Origin: Orbilia blumenaviensis
Taxonomy: Eukaryota; Ascomycota; Orbiliomycetes; Orbiliales; Orbiliaceae
Length of the DNA stretch: 64,000 nt
Assembly (NCBI GenBank): GCA_036872755.1
Contig: JAVHNS010000009.1
Coordinates: 1,488,001 to 1,552,000, forward strand
Direction of reading: 5' to 3'
Every line of letters begins with the position of its first letter. Within the stretch, counting starts at the first letter, position 1. A program made the position numbers and the translations under genes. The notes under the pieces were generated by a model. It ran no database searches. It saw nothing but the letters and a program-made list of their open reading frames with translations, and was not told the DNA's origin. Of this stretch, positions 11,901 to 23,622 are shown one piece after another.

Positions 11901-13552
11901 CCACTTATTACAAAGTGGGCTAGGTATACTCTATAGTTGAAAGGAGCAGCCTGGAAAACGAACGCTTGAATCTTCCATTAAGTTTTACCGACATTCAGTT
12001 TTCAAGATTCATGGGGTTATCGGGTGGACAGGAAATATTGAATTTATTCGAACGGGGGATTAAGATTTTTGAATTCGAAGAATACGATGAAGTGATGGTT
12101 GCAAATGTTTTTCGCAAGTGAAAAGGTTTCTGGAAGCCTAAACTGATGAAGATGGCGATCTAAACTTGTATCTTCTGTGCCTTAGAATGTGTTTACTGTT
12201 CGGACATAAAGTCGATTGAAGACATCATGAAGAAGGCATTGTCTATGTGCGCACCATAGATATAATCAGCTTAGTGAATAAAAGCTAAGTTAGGTTCTAG
12301 AAGTTCGCTTGTCAAGATAAAATGTAGTGCCAACGAGACCAAGGTAGTACAGGTAATACAAATTTGTGTAATTACAACAATCTATAGCAGCAATTAACGA
12401 TGAAGCAGAACTTAAGATATTACGGATATCCCCCTATACCATTTAATCGCGGCTAACTAGCTCCCCTATCGGTGGCAGGATTGGACCTGGGTTAGTGCTC
12501 GCCTTTCCGCTAAGAGTAGCCCGTCGGCTTTCCCGTAGACAACCAGTGAGATATTTTGGACGATGAGTATCATGAGCAAAGTTGTTTTTGTATTCAGGAA
12601 CGTTACATATCGCGTTTGATACGCGAAAAGTATTTTTAGCAGGTAGCTTCCAAAATCGAAGTTTCACGAAGTCGTTTCGTGACAACTCTCTAGACGATGC
12701 ATTGTGATGTAATACAATATATGAATCGAAAATATCACTGGCCGAATTCTGAAAGCTGTCACTTTGTATCCTTTTGTTAATAAAGATCTTTTCTATCGCA
12801 AACTCTTAATCGGACTAATCTTCTTTCTGTGGTAACTGGATCTGCGTCAAAATTGACCCGGAGGCATATCAACAATTCTTCTCCCCGGTAGTGGCTCCGT
12901 CGTATTGAAAGAGATACTGATTTGCTGATGTAGCTCTTCGGTTACCGAGCGGACGGTTGTCAGTTTCGATGATGGTGCTGCGCTGCAGGACAATATTGGC
13001 TTCCTTAGACGTTAAATATGAGTTATTGGCGATAGCGATGCTTACATCTACCTCAATCTTGGTGAGCCCTTGGGCGACTGTCGGGTTTAACCGCCGTTGG
13101 ATTGTGGCTTTCCGTTGTCCGACCCAAGACTAAAATGGCCTCTCCGAAACTCAGATGCTCGATAGATGGTAGATGCTACCCACACACTATGAGTGCAAGA
13201 AACCAAGAGACAGCCTGAGAGCTCAGGTGTTGCCAAGACTTGCGTTATTAGAAAGGAGAAGAGGGCCAAAAGCTGCCTCACAAATGCTGCTGCAATCACG
13301 ACGAAGACGGTGCGGGGTCGAAACACCCACGTGGCAAGGCTGTAGAAAGTGGACCACAACCCCGCTTCAAAATCCAGACATTTTCTTTAGAGCGCAAGAA
13401 TCAGAATGTTATTTCGCAAGCACTACCTCTTAAAAGTCTATTTACTCAGGGATAAACAGTTCTTTCCCAATCTGCTATAGTTCTGCTCGTTAGCTCCGAG
13501 CAATATGAACATTGCCCCTACCAGAACTTTTCCTAACTTTGGTTAGTGCATC
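8903..13552. other. 4.6-kb gene-poor stretch
   Basis: No gene could be supported. Several short frames (for example minus 9672-10041 and minus 12443-12685) have no domain, intron or start context. A minus-strand open stretch of about 78 codons at 12886-13120 without an ATG looks faintly coding and may be a relic. Confidence 0.4.
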
Positions 13553-16500
13553 ATGGATCAACCGAACAACCGTCTCAATCATGATTCGTATACCGTAGCA
13601 TGCATCTGCCCTATGGGGGTCGAACTGGCAGCAGTCGAGGCGATGTTGGACGAGATACATCCCAACCTCTTGTCGTCTTCTGACAAGGCCTGTTACACGC
13701 TAGGACGGATGGGAGCGCACAATATCGTAATTGCAGTTTTGCCAGAAATCGGGAACAACAACGCGGCGAGTGTGGCCTCACAGTTACTAAACGACTTCAA
13801 ATCAATCAGGTTTGGTTTGCTGGTAGGAATAGGCGGTGGTATACCTGTCGAGGATGAGTATGATATTCGACTTGGTGATATCGTCGTCAGCAAATCAACA
13901 GGGACGTTTGGCGGGGTTGTGCAATTTGACCGCGGTAAATTCCACCCGGACGGGCGCTTCGAACGGACGGGAGCGTTGAATAAACCCCCAGCAGTTATCG
14001 CCGCGAATGTACAAAAGTTGCAAGCACAGCATAGGAGAATGGGCAATAAGATATCCACGTATTTGTTAGAAATGTTGGAGAGATATCCGCATATGGAGGA
14101 AGAGAATTACTTTTACCAGGGTGTGGAGAACGACCTGTTATTCGGAGCGGAATACAACCACGAAGGTGGCAATAACTGTCGCAATTGCGATCAAAGAAGA
14201 ATTGTGGACCGTGAATCACGCAAGAAACCATCGCCTAGGATTCACTATGGTACTATCGGCTCGGCTAACGTGGTTGTTAAGGACGCTGCCGTCCGAGAGA
14301 AGCTAAAAAAGGACTTAGGCATCATTTGTGTAGAGATGGAAGCCGCAGGCTTGATGGATCAGTTCCCCTGTCTCGTAATCCGCGGAATCTGTGATTATGC
14401 GGATTCTCACAAGAACAAGCGTTGGCAGCCCTATGCCGCCGCTACAGCTGCTGCATATGCCAAGGAACTACTCTCTATTATTCCAGCACAGGAAATAGCT
14501 GCAGAAAGGCAAGCTTTGGAAGCTCTACAAGTCTCAAGAGGTGTGTTTGTTACTTAATCCTATCTCGTTTACGATAACATCTCTGTAAATATCAAATAAA
14601 AGGGCTAGAGTCGCTAAGCCTTTTTTGGAGATAATCATGTACACTTAACACGATGTCCCTACGTATTGGTACAATGACAAAGCGCCGAGCTGATTGTATG
14701 CAGAGCAAGACCAATTACTAGATGAACTCCCTTATGCTAAGGACGCATATTTCAACTCGCGACTCTGGGAGCACACAGATCGATGCTTGCCAGATACAAG
14801 AGTCGACCTTTTGAAGAGAATTACTGCATGGGGCCAAGAACCAAGTAGCAAGATTATCTTCTGGCTGAATGGCATGGCGGGCACAGGCAAGTCGACCATT
14901 TCTCTCACAGTTGCAAATGAATTTGCAGATAAGGGACAACTCGCTGCGAGTTTTTTCTTCAGCAGAGGTGGTGGCAACCTTAGTCATGCAGGTATGTTTG
15001 TGACTACTATTGCCATTCAGCTTGCAAATAGGTTGAAGGCTTTAAAGCACCATATTTGCAAGGCAATTCAGGATGACCGGAGGGTTGCGAGTCGAGCTCT
15101 CCGAGCCCAGTGGGACCAACTTATCATGTCGCCACTTTCGAACCTCAAAGCATCTGCACTGCCGCCCTTCATTCTTATAATTGATGCGTTGGATGAATGT
15201 GAAGGTGACAACGACATCAGATTATTACTGCAACTCTTCACTGAGACAGCAAGCATCGAAGGCATTAATATCCGGATTTTCATCACCAGCAGGCCAGAAA
15301 CGCCAATCCGGCTAGGGTTCCGTGCTATGCCAGAAATATTTCATTTCGACTTGGCTCTGCATGAGGTTTCACGCACTATTGTCAACCACGATATATTGAT
15401 ATTCTTTAAGGCACGTTTTAAGGAGATACGAGATATCTCTGAAGGCGTCCCAACCGATTGGCCTGGTGATGAGATAATAGACATTCTCGTCCGAAAGGCT
15501 GATGGCTTGTTCATCTATGCCGCGACAGTATATCGTTTCATCAAAACTTACATAGGTCAATGGTTACCTCAAAATTTACTCGAGGTGTTTCTTCCTCGAA
15601 TTGAGCCGGCACATCGCCATAAACGGCGTAAAGTCCCCTTAAGTTCTCCCACTAAAGAACTTGACGCGATATATGTGCAAATTCTGAACCATTCTATTGA
15701 AGGTGTTGAGGAAGGTGAAGATAAGAAAGAACTTGCCGAAGAATTCCGGCAGGTGGTCGGCTCGATTGTCGTCCTCTCCGAGCCGCTTTCTGCGGCTGCT
15801 CTGGAGAGGCTTTTAGACATTGACCAGGGGAGAGTCCGCCTAAGGTTACGTCACTTGCATTCGGTTCTTAATGTGCCTCAAGATCAAGATTCGCCAATCC
15901 GTCTGTTACACCCCTCGTTCCGTGACTTTCTTCTTGATAAGGAGAGGTGTCATAATCCACTATTCTGGGTAGATAAGAAAATTGCACACCAACAATTAGC
16001 AACACGTTGCCTCGAGCTGCTTTCATGCAGCCATGCCGGATTGAAGAGGGATATCTGCAACTTACAACAACCTGGAGTTCTTGCGGCAGAAGTAAACAAA
16101 TCCTTGATAGCACAGCGTCTATTACCAGAAATTCAGTATGCATGCCAGTATTGGATTGAGCACCTCCGGCAGGGCGAGGAACATCACTACGACAATGGTT
16201 CTGTTGATGTCTTCATACGGCAGCATCTCCTTCACTGGTTTGAAGTACTTGCATTAATAGGGAAGGTCACCCAAGGGGTTCATGCTATAGCGTTATTAGA
16301 GAACATGATAAACGTAAGTGGAGATCTTGATGGCAATCAAAGGTTGAAAGCTAATTTAATCACGAAGGCTGATGAAAGTCCCATTCTCCACGCATTTGTT
16401 CATGATTCCAAACGGTTCATACTCTATAATCGATCAATTATTGAGATAGCACCTCTCCAGTTGTATTGCTCTGCTCTCGCATTCGTACCGCAACAGAGCT

Positions 16501-18503
16501 TAGTTCGCAAACAGCTTGAACACGAGATGCGCCATTGGGTAGAGAGCTCACTGGTAACACAGAAGAAGTGGAGCTCATTACTACAGACGCTCGAGGGCCA
16601 CACCGACACGGTCGCCAGCGTAGCCTTCTCGCCAGATAGTAAACTGTTGGCATCAGCATCATATGATTATACAATCCGGCTCTGGGACGCAGCAACCGGC
16701 GCGGCTCTGCAGACGCTTAAGGGCCACACCAGGGGGGTCGCCAGCGTAGCCTTCTCGCCAGATAGTAAACTGTTGGCATCAGCATCATATGATTATACAA
16801 TCCGGCTCTGGGACGCAGCAACCGGCGCGGCTCTGCAGACGCTTAAGGGCCACACCAGGGGGGTCACCAGCGTAGCCTTCTCGCCCGATGGCAAACTGGC
16901 ATCAGCATCACATGATTGTACAATCCGGCTCTGGGACGCAGCAACCGGCGCGGCTTTGCAGACGCTTAAGGGCCACACCAGGAGGGTCGTCAGCGTAGCC
17001 TTCTCGCCCGATGGCAAGCTGGCGTCAGCGTCAAATGATTACACAGTCCGGCTCTGGGACGCAGCAACCGGCGCGGTTCTGCAGATGCTTGAGGGCCATA
17101 CCAGCGAGGTCGTCAGCGTAGCCTTCTCGCCCGATGGCAAGCTGGCGTCAGCGTCATATGATGACACAGTCCGGCTCTGGGACGTAGCAACCGGCGCGGT
17201 TCTGCAGATACTTGAGGGCCATACTAGTAGAATCACCAGCGTAGCTTTCTCACCTGATGACAGGTTAATGGCGTTAGCGTCAGATGATTACACAGTCCGG
17301 CTCTGGGACGTAGCAACTGGCGCGGTTCTGCAAATACTTGAGGGCCATACTAGCAGAATCACCAGTGTAGCTTTCTCACCTGATGACAGGCTAATAGCGT
17401 CAGCGTCAGATGATGACACGGTCCGGCTCTGGGACGCAGCAACCGGCGCGGCTCTGCAGATGTTTGAGGGCCACATTAGCAGAATCACCAGCGTAGCTTT
17501 CTCGCCCGATGGCAGGCTAATAGCGTCAGCGTCATATGATGACACGGTCCGGCTCTGGGACGCAGCAACCGGCGCGGCTCTGCAGATGTTTGAGGGCCAC
17601 ATTAGCAGAATCACCAGCGTAGCTTTTTCGCCCGATGGCAAACTAATAGCGTCAGCGTCATATGATGACATGGTCCAGCTCTGGGACGCAGCAACTGGCG
17701 CGGTTCTGCGAATACTTGAGGGCCACACTAGCAGAATTACCAGCATAGCTTTCTCGCCCGATGGCAGACTAATAGCGTTAGCGTCATATAATGGCACAAT
17801 CCGGCTCTGGGATGCAGCAATTGGCGCGGTTCTGCGAATACTTGAGGGCCACACTAGCAGAATTACCAGCATAGCTTTCTCGCCCGATGGCAGGCTAATA
17901 GCGTCAGCGTCATATGATGGCACGGTCCGGCTCTGGGACGCAGCAAACGGCGCGGCTCTGCAGACGCTTAAGGGTCATGTTAATCAGATCACCAGCGTAG
18001 CCTTCTTATTTAACAGCAGGCTAGCACCAGCGTCAGATGACCAGATGATTCAGTTTTGGGACGCAACAATTGACGCGGTTTTGCAGACGTATAAAGACCG
18101 TCTCAAAAAAGGTATTATTGTAGTCTTTTCGTCCAGCGATAAGATTGTGGTATCATTATCAGATGACAGAACAGTCCGGTTCTGGGATACATCAACAGGC
18201 GCACTTCTAGAGACAATTTATAGCTACTTCTTCAAGCAAACTTTGTATCCGGATAGTCTAGGCCTTAAGACTTACTTCGGATTACTGCTTGCTCAATTTA
18301 GCCCAGCTGATGCATTCGCCCCCCCGCTCCAACCCTTGTGCAGGATTTTCCTAAGAGAGGCCTGGATAACATACAATGGCAAAAAACGTCTTTGGATACC
18401 TCTTGATTACAAGCCTAATTGCACAGCTTCCCGAGGCAACCTTTTTGTGCTAGGACATTCAAATGGTAACATCACATTCATTCGATTTCCATTTGATTCT
18501 TAA
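13553..18503 (+). CDS. NLR: PNP_UDP - NACHT - WD40 protein
   Basis: A fungal STAND receptor of the kind linked to non-self recognition and regulated cell death. Exons 13553-14540 and 14704-18503 join across a 163-nt intron (GTGTGT donor, ATGCAG acceptor), with the split codon reading Glu, giving 1595 residues. Residues about 11-310 are a nucleoside-phosphorylase-type domain with G-I-G-G-G at 92-96, I-R-L-G-D-I-V-V at 105-112, E-M-E-A-A-G-L-M-D at 261-269 and C-D-Y-A-D-S at 280-285, so the usual pocket residues appear intact. The NACHT domain has Walker A G-M-A-G-T-G-K-S-T (386-394), Walker B F-I-L-I-I-D-A-L-D-E-C (485-495) and T-S-R-P-E (524-528). Residues 956 to about 1497 are 13 WD40 repeats. 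The intron placement is inferred from phase and from the linker expected before NACHT (L-P-Y-A-K-D-A-Y-F-N-S). Confidence 0.92.
16581..18206 (+). repeat. Tandem WD40-coding repeat array (13 units)
   Basis: Units of 126 nt (42 residues), or 123 nt (41 residues) in units 3, 4, 5 and 12, start at 16581, 16707, 16833, 16956, 17079, 17202, 17328, 17454, 17580, 17706, 17832, 17958 and 18081. Units 1-11 are very alike; the last two are degenerate. Units 1 and 2 are identical over their last 90 or so bases. The consensus ends in R-L-W-D-A-A-T-G-A. Variation is concentrated after G-H and in the A-S-x-D-x-T segment. Confidence 0.95.
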
Positions 18504-18717
18504 CAAATTTTCTTCTTTCAATAACTCTCTTAAAGAGGGACTTTGAATTTATACGTTTTTACGCCGCTAGCTGTTCTGAATCATGTAGCTACATATGACC
18601 TCTCGAAAATGATGACGATATGTATACAATTTGCCACAATACCCATAGAGCTAAACTTCGTTGATCACCACTACTCAGTTCAGTTGTAAACTTTGACCCA
18701 CATTAATGCTTAGAGCC

Positions 18718-18816
18718 TAGTCTCGGTCCCACTTAGAGCCCTAAAGACTACATCCAACGTCCTCCAAATTTCTTCTGTGATAAATATTTTAATAGTTCGT
18801 ACTGGGACCGAGACTA
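18718..18816. mobile_element. MITE-like hairpin with 14-bp inverted ends
   Basis: Arms tagtctcggtccca (18718-18731) and tgggaccgagacta (18803-18816) are perfect inverted repeats around a 71-nt centre without coding potential. Nearly the same terminal motif occurs alone near 2961 and 50413, which suggests a small dispersed family. Confidence 0.5.
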
Positions 18817-18990
18817 ATTCGTACCTAGACCAAGGTATGGAGGTAATACACAAACATCGCTAGGCAGTTAATACGGCTAATCATTTTAAACTCTTTTAAG
18901 ATCTCCATTTTTTTTAAGCGTTGTAGGTGATCCACTTTGCTGTCGCCTTTTCTTTGGGAGATTGCAAAGGGGTGCTGCAAATTATCATTT

Positions 18991-19187
18991 TCTATAGAAG
19001 CTTCGATATCACGAAGATAACTATAGAAAAAAAGACGGTTCGCATCATCCAAAGACAGTGCAATATTAGAAACACAATAAAAAGAATATTAGCAAGTTAA
19101 GAGGATCTTATCTTAAATACAAAAATAATATTAATAACTAATATCGTCATATAGATGATATTTCAGATATTAAACTGAAAAGAACAG
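18991..19187 (+). repeat. Dispersed repeat, RIP-altered copy A
   Basis: About 197 nt match 27391-27586 in the same orientation. Almost every difference (about 27) is C-to-T or G-to-A in this copy relative to the other, making it more AT-rich. No coding capacity was recognised. Confidence 0.8.
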
Positions 19188-19759
19188 GTAAACTTTTTAG
19201 TTTAGTAAGGAAAATGGATTTTCTAAGGATAACGTTGGGATTAAACAATCTCTAGGGGAGACCTCTTTATATACTTTGATGTTTAGTTGCGGCTGTGCCA
19301 TTCCTAGTTTCATAGGCTATTACACGCACATGATACCTACTTGACCAATAAAGGTTATCTGTAAGCGCTGCACATAAACCTTGCACTGAAGCATGGCCCC
19401 CGTGCCCGCCGCGTATCCTGTATCAAGACGATGCAATGGCTGCACTAACTAACTACTGCTACCAGTATTAACCGCGTCCGCAACACAAATGCACCCAGTC
19501 GCGAAATGTACCACCAACACGAGATGCTCGAATTGGTTATAGGGCAAGAGTTGGTTGCCCTGCCAGCCTGCCTAACCCGTGCTACTCAAATTGATGCCCA
19601 TCACTGCCCCAACCGGGCACTCAACTCTGACCTATTTACTGCAACCACAACTACGAGTACACTCCTACTAAGACGAGAATTACTACACTACTACAAAGAT
19701 GACGAATAGCATATCTACTACGATGATGACACTACTGCTACGGTGCACCCGCTGCAAAT

Positions 19760-19843
19760 AACAGTAAATAGCAATGCTCTAGAACAGGAAATGACTGGAG
19801 AGCGCTAATCATATCCTATCCTAGAGCAATGCTATTTACTGTT
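19760..19843. repeat. Inverted repeat, 23-nt arms
   Basis: aacagtaaatagcaatgctctag (19760-19782, shown in two parts as aacagtaaatagcaatg + ctctag) is mirrored at 19821-19843 with a single central mismatch, around a 38-nt spacer. A short direct repeat atgactggag lies in the spacer (19791) and just outside the second arm (19853). It could be a small hairpin element or a structured RNA. Confidence 0.6.
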
Positions 19844-20358
19844 TTTCGTTTGATGACTGGAGTGGGCTTGCGAATACCACTTATGCATCTGATTATGCTA
19901 TGTTCTTACTCTAATAGATTACATAAAGGAGCACCAGAGTCAGTTGGTCCCGAAATATGATAGGCGTTGTTGACCCAGAGCCTAGAAGACCCTGGGCTAT
20001 GTCCCGGAAAACTGGAACAGACTATATGCTGAGCATTAACATCCCGGATTATGCTGGTGGTGCTGATTTTAAAATTGTAAAGGTCTGATCAGGTGGTGTA
20101 GTAAAATTTCCAACGTGCATGTGAAGATTGAAAAAGCAAGAAAGCTTTAGTATTTATTAGAGAAGTGGGAGACGTATTAGACACCATCTACAATTCAGAT
20201 TTACTTTGTAGCAAGCCTCTCAATTGATCAAGTGAGAAATTTGGTCTTCTTTCTGTCATCTATCAGGTATCCACCTATCTATAGTTTTTAAGTCGAACTT
20301 TAGGTTTACCAAGAAACCGTACAAGCAACTATCAAACACCCACACCGCGTACTATATT

Positions 20359-23300
20359 ATGAAAATGAGTCAAAGGCGCCCAAAGATGTCGATGGCAGAA
20401 AGAGCTGCTCAGAGGGGCTATAACTCTGAAGTCGCGTTAAAGAACAGAGCAGCCCCAAACGTATACTGCCCAAGAGTGCTGGAGCCAGTTTCAGAAAGGG
20501 ATTTGATACTTACTCGCGACAAATGGGAACAGTATGCTTCTCTTTGAGATTTTATGAGTCATACAAAGCTGATAAACCTTATTAGATTTAACGAATTATG
20601 TCAAAAATAAAGATTATGGTTTCCGTGAAGGGGATGTAGTCACCACTATAGTACTATGATCGTAAACAGTTTATGAGATTCAATGTCGAGGGTTCGAGAG
20701 GCGGGCATCTCACTGGGGATATCACTGCGGAAACACTCCGCAATGTCCTGAGAAAATTCACTGCGGCCGAGAAAAGATGGGGCAACAAATCTATCACAAA
20801 CTGATGTGTGACGATGTTTGAAATTACATCGACAGTCAACTCTCCAAAGATATTGGACAGCAAATATCAACACAGAAACGAAACAAACTCCACGTTAATC
20901 AGGCCGAGTTTTTTGCTATAATGGATTATTTGTGGATTGAAGATAACGAACACACAATGCACCCACTCATGCGGCTCCAACTTTCGCTGTTTATTATCAT
21001 TTCCGCCTTCACTTTAAGCCGCCCCGGTGGTCTAACCTTAACCAACGGCCAAAAAAGCTCGACTTCCGCTCTTTGTTACAAAGTAAGGGTAAATTTCGGT
21101 CCTTAATTCTAACACTCTATTGACATATCTATAGGACGTTACTTTAATTTTAGCTCGGGCCAATCCAGACACAGACCAATTCGTCTTTTTATTAGAAATT
21201 AGACTCCGAAATCACAAACGTCAACGTCAGAATGCTAGCTTATAGTCCAATGTTATTCTTCACGATTCAGACAAATGTCGACCTGTCTCACAATTTGTAG
21301 CATTAGCACTGCTAGATGATGCATTCGAGTCCGAGGACCGGTCCCCTGAAGATCTCCTTTCAGTTCGTCCCCAGAACGAATTCTGCCAACGAGTTATTCA
21401 CTTTAAATGGAAAGCTTCATGCCTTGAGAAGCCAGTATTTCGGTTCATAGAAGGCAAAAAAAGCGAATCCGGGAGTAAACTAGCCCCTAGCAATGAGTAC
21501 TCGCTCGCCGGAGCCCCCGATACAACGAACAATTCATCCAACTCTGGGCAGCAATCATCTGCCGGTCAGTTGTCTACCACTAAACAAAGGCCATTGACAG
21601 CCCTTAGGATGAATCATTTGTTGTCTTCGTTGGGGCACCGCATAGGTTTCAGATTCAACCTCGTTCCATACAGCATCAGGTACGGCGTTTCCAACGTTCT
21701 TGAGGCTAAAACCACTCTGAATAGACGTTGTCAGATTCTAGGGTATCTCAGATCCGGGACATGGACAGTACATTATATGTCTAAAACGGTCCTGGCAGAC
21801 CTGCAATCAATATTTAGCTCAGGTTCCCAGGACGAGTTGATTACGAAAGAAATTGTCAATACAACCGGTCATTCCCGCTACAGGGATGTGAGAGCCCCCC
21901 AAATCGTCAACTCGTCAAAGTTGGATGAGGTAATGGAGAGCGACTCCAGGCTTCAAACACTCCGAGATACGCTGCGCGCCCTCAGTAGACAAAATATGAA
22001 TGACCAAATAGACGAAGAGATGAAGAGTGTCTCGCGCAACATAAGAAATCGGATCAGGCAATTGAAGGCAAAGGTGTTGACAGAAGAACGCGAAGATTTC
22101 TTTAAAAACATCGATACGCAAGACATCAATCGTCAATTGCGAGGTCTAAATGAGTCGGAGGATTCGTCTCAAAAACATCCGGTCAGAATAGAAGAGCCGC
22201 TTTCAGGGCCAAGAAAAAGTCTTGCTGAAAGGATGCAGGTGGGTGGTAACCCAAATGTTATCGACCCTCCTCTTATCAAATATTTGATAAGTTATATCAA
22301 AGGCACGTCTGAATGGGTTAGGAAAAGAGAATGCAGGCCAAGTTTAGAAACGTTTTCATACGACGCGGATCTCAATACAATCCCAGGCAACACTCGCGTT
22401 GGCATTACTACAGTGGAGGAGATACGAACCAAACGCAGATATAAACGGGCCCAAGTTAGGCAAATCAAAACAATACTTCTAAAGCAGCAGCTAACTAGAG
22501 CAAATGAAGGAGGATGCCTTGACAGCTGAACAAGAAGCCCAGGAGACCGAAGCGCAAGCGAGAGAATTAGTGTTGGTCACCAACGAGTTTACGGAGAAGG
22601 CCATTGAATTTCAGCGTATGGCCATGGCGGAAAGAGAGCGAATCAGAAGAGCTAAGATGCAGGCGGAAAGTGCTGAAAGAATATTCATAACGAAGATGGA
22701 ACGGCTAAAACGACAAGAAGAAGAAACCGAGCGTTCGAGCGCAAGTACAGCTACAGCTTTGGAAACCCGCAAAAGGAAACTCCTCGAACAGCTTGAAGAA
22801 GAAAAGAAAATCAAGAGGAGTAGAAAGAAAGAAGAAACAACTGTGAAACAAGAGATAGAGGAGCTAAAGAGTCAACTGACAATGGCCAAGATGCTGAACA
22901 AAGTTGAACACGAGAAACTGTCAGGTTCGCGGAATTTAAGGAATGCTTTGGAAGGGAATCGACCAAACGAATGCGAGGCGCTCGTCGTAATCACTCAAGA
23001 TATAGAGAATAATTATCAAGTTATTGAGGATATCAGAAATGTCGATAAACCAGTGAATGAAATCACTGATGAAGCATTTATAAGCCGGACAAGTCTGGAG
23101 GAGCCAAGAGGGAAGTCCAGAGAGTGGTTCCATTTAAAGAAGCATCAACTTACAGAAGTTCAAGCGGATGATGAGTTCAAACGCAAGGTTCAGGAGCTTA
23201 ACATACTTCCAGAATCATCAATTAATAGAAAGGAATGTTGGGAACCGCGGTCCGCAGAAAAGGCCTACCGAGCCCTCCGGGAAATGATGGATGCGAAAAC

Positions 23301-23622
23301 CTAGAATGATTATGTCGATACCGCCAGACGAACTTATCGACTTATCATCGCATCTGAAGGACAAAATAAAAAATGGAAAATGATTGCTGAGTCTACTCGC
23401 AAAACAGCTATGGAGGTCTTATCCCTCGTGAAAGACCAAAGCAGTACATTAAAGGAGAATAATTCATGGATAGCAAACTACTTTTTATCTGTTTGTCACA
23501 AGGAGGAGGCGCGTAAAAATCTCAATAACCGCAAAAGTGAATATCGCAAACACTGCCAAAAAATACCTAGACCTAGATCACCAGGCCTCTACCTCTGGCT
23601 CTGGTTTTGGTTGTGGTTCTAG
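20359..23622 (+). pseudogene. DUF3435-type tyrosine recombinase, broken
   Basis: A coding-like track runs through several frames. It starts at ATG 20359 (62 codons), continues through frame breaks between 20545 and 20820, then is open from 20820 to 21082. A 52-nt intron (21083-21134, GTAAGG donor, TATAG acceptor) keeps phase. The track is then open to 22529 apart from TAG at 21243. A +1 shift near 22500-22530 leads into a coiled-coil tail rich in Glu and Lys, with TAG at 23302 and stop at 23622. Family features: H-P-L-M-R-L-Q-L-S-L ... T-L-S-R-P-G-G (Arg codon at 21020), P-Y-S-I-R-Y-G-V-S-N (Arg at 21678) and L-G-Y-L-R-S-G-T-W-T-V-H-Y (Tyr at 21774). Both positions where active relatives carry His read Tyr here, as C-to-T changes would give. 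DUF3435 proteins include the captains of Starship elements; this copy looks dead. Confidence 0.72.

Noticed and set aside
12886..13120. Minus-strand open stretch of about 78 codons without ATG
   Set aside because: It could be a relic exon, but no family match or splice partner was found.
17288..17923. 211-codon open frame on the minus strand over the WD40 array
   Set aside because: It mirrors the tandem repeats of the real gene and has no domain of its own.
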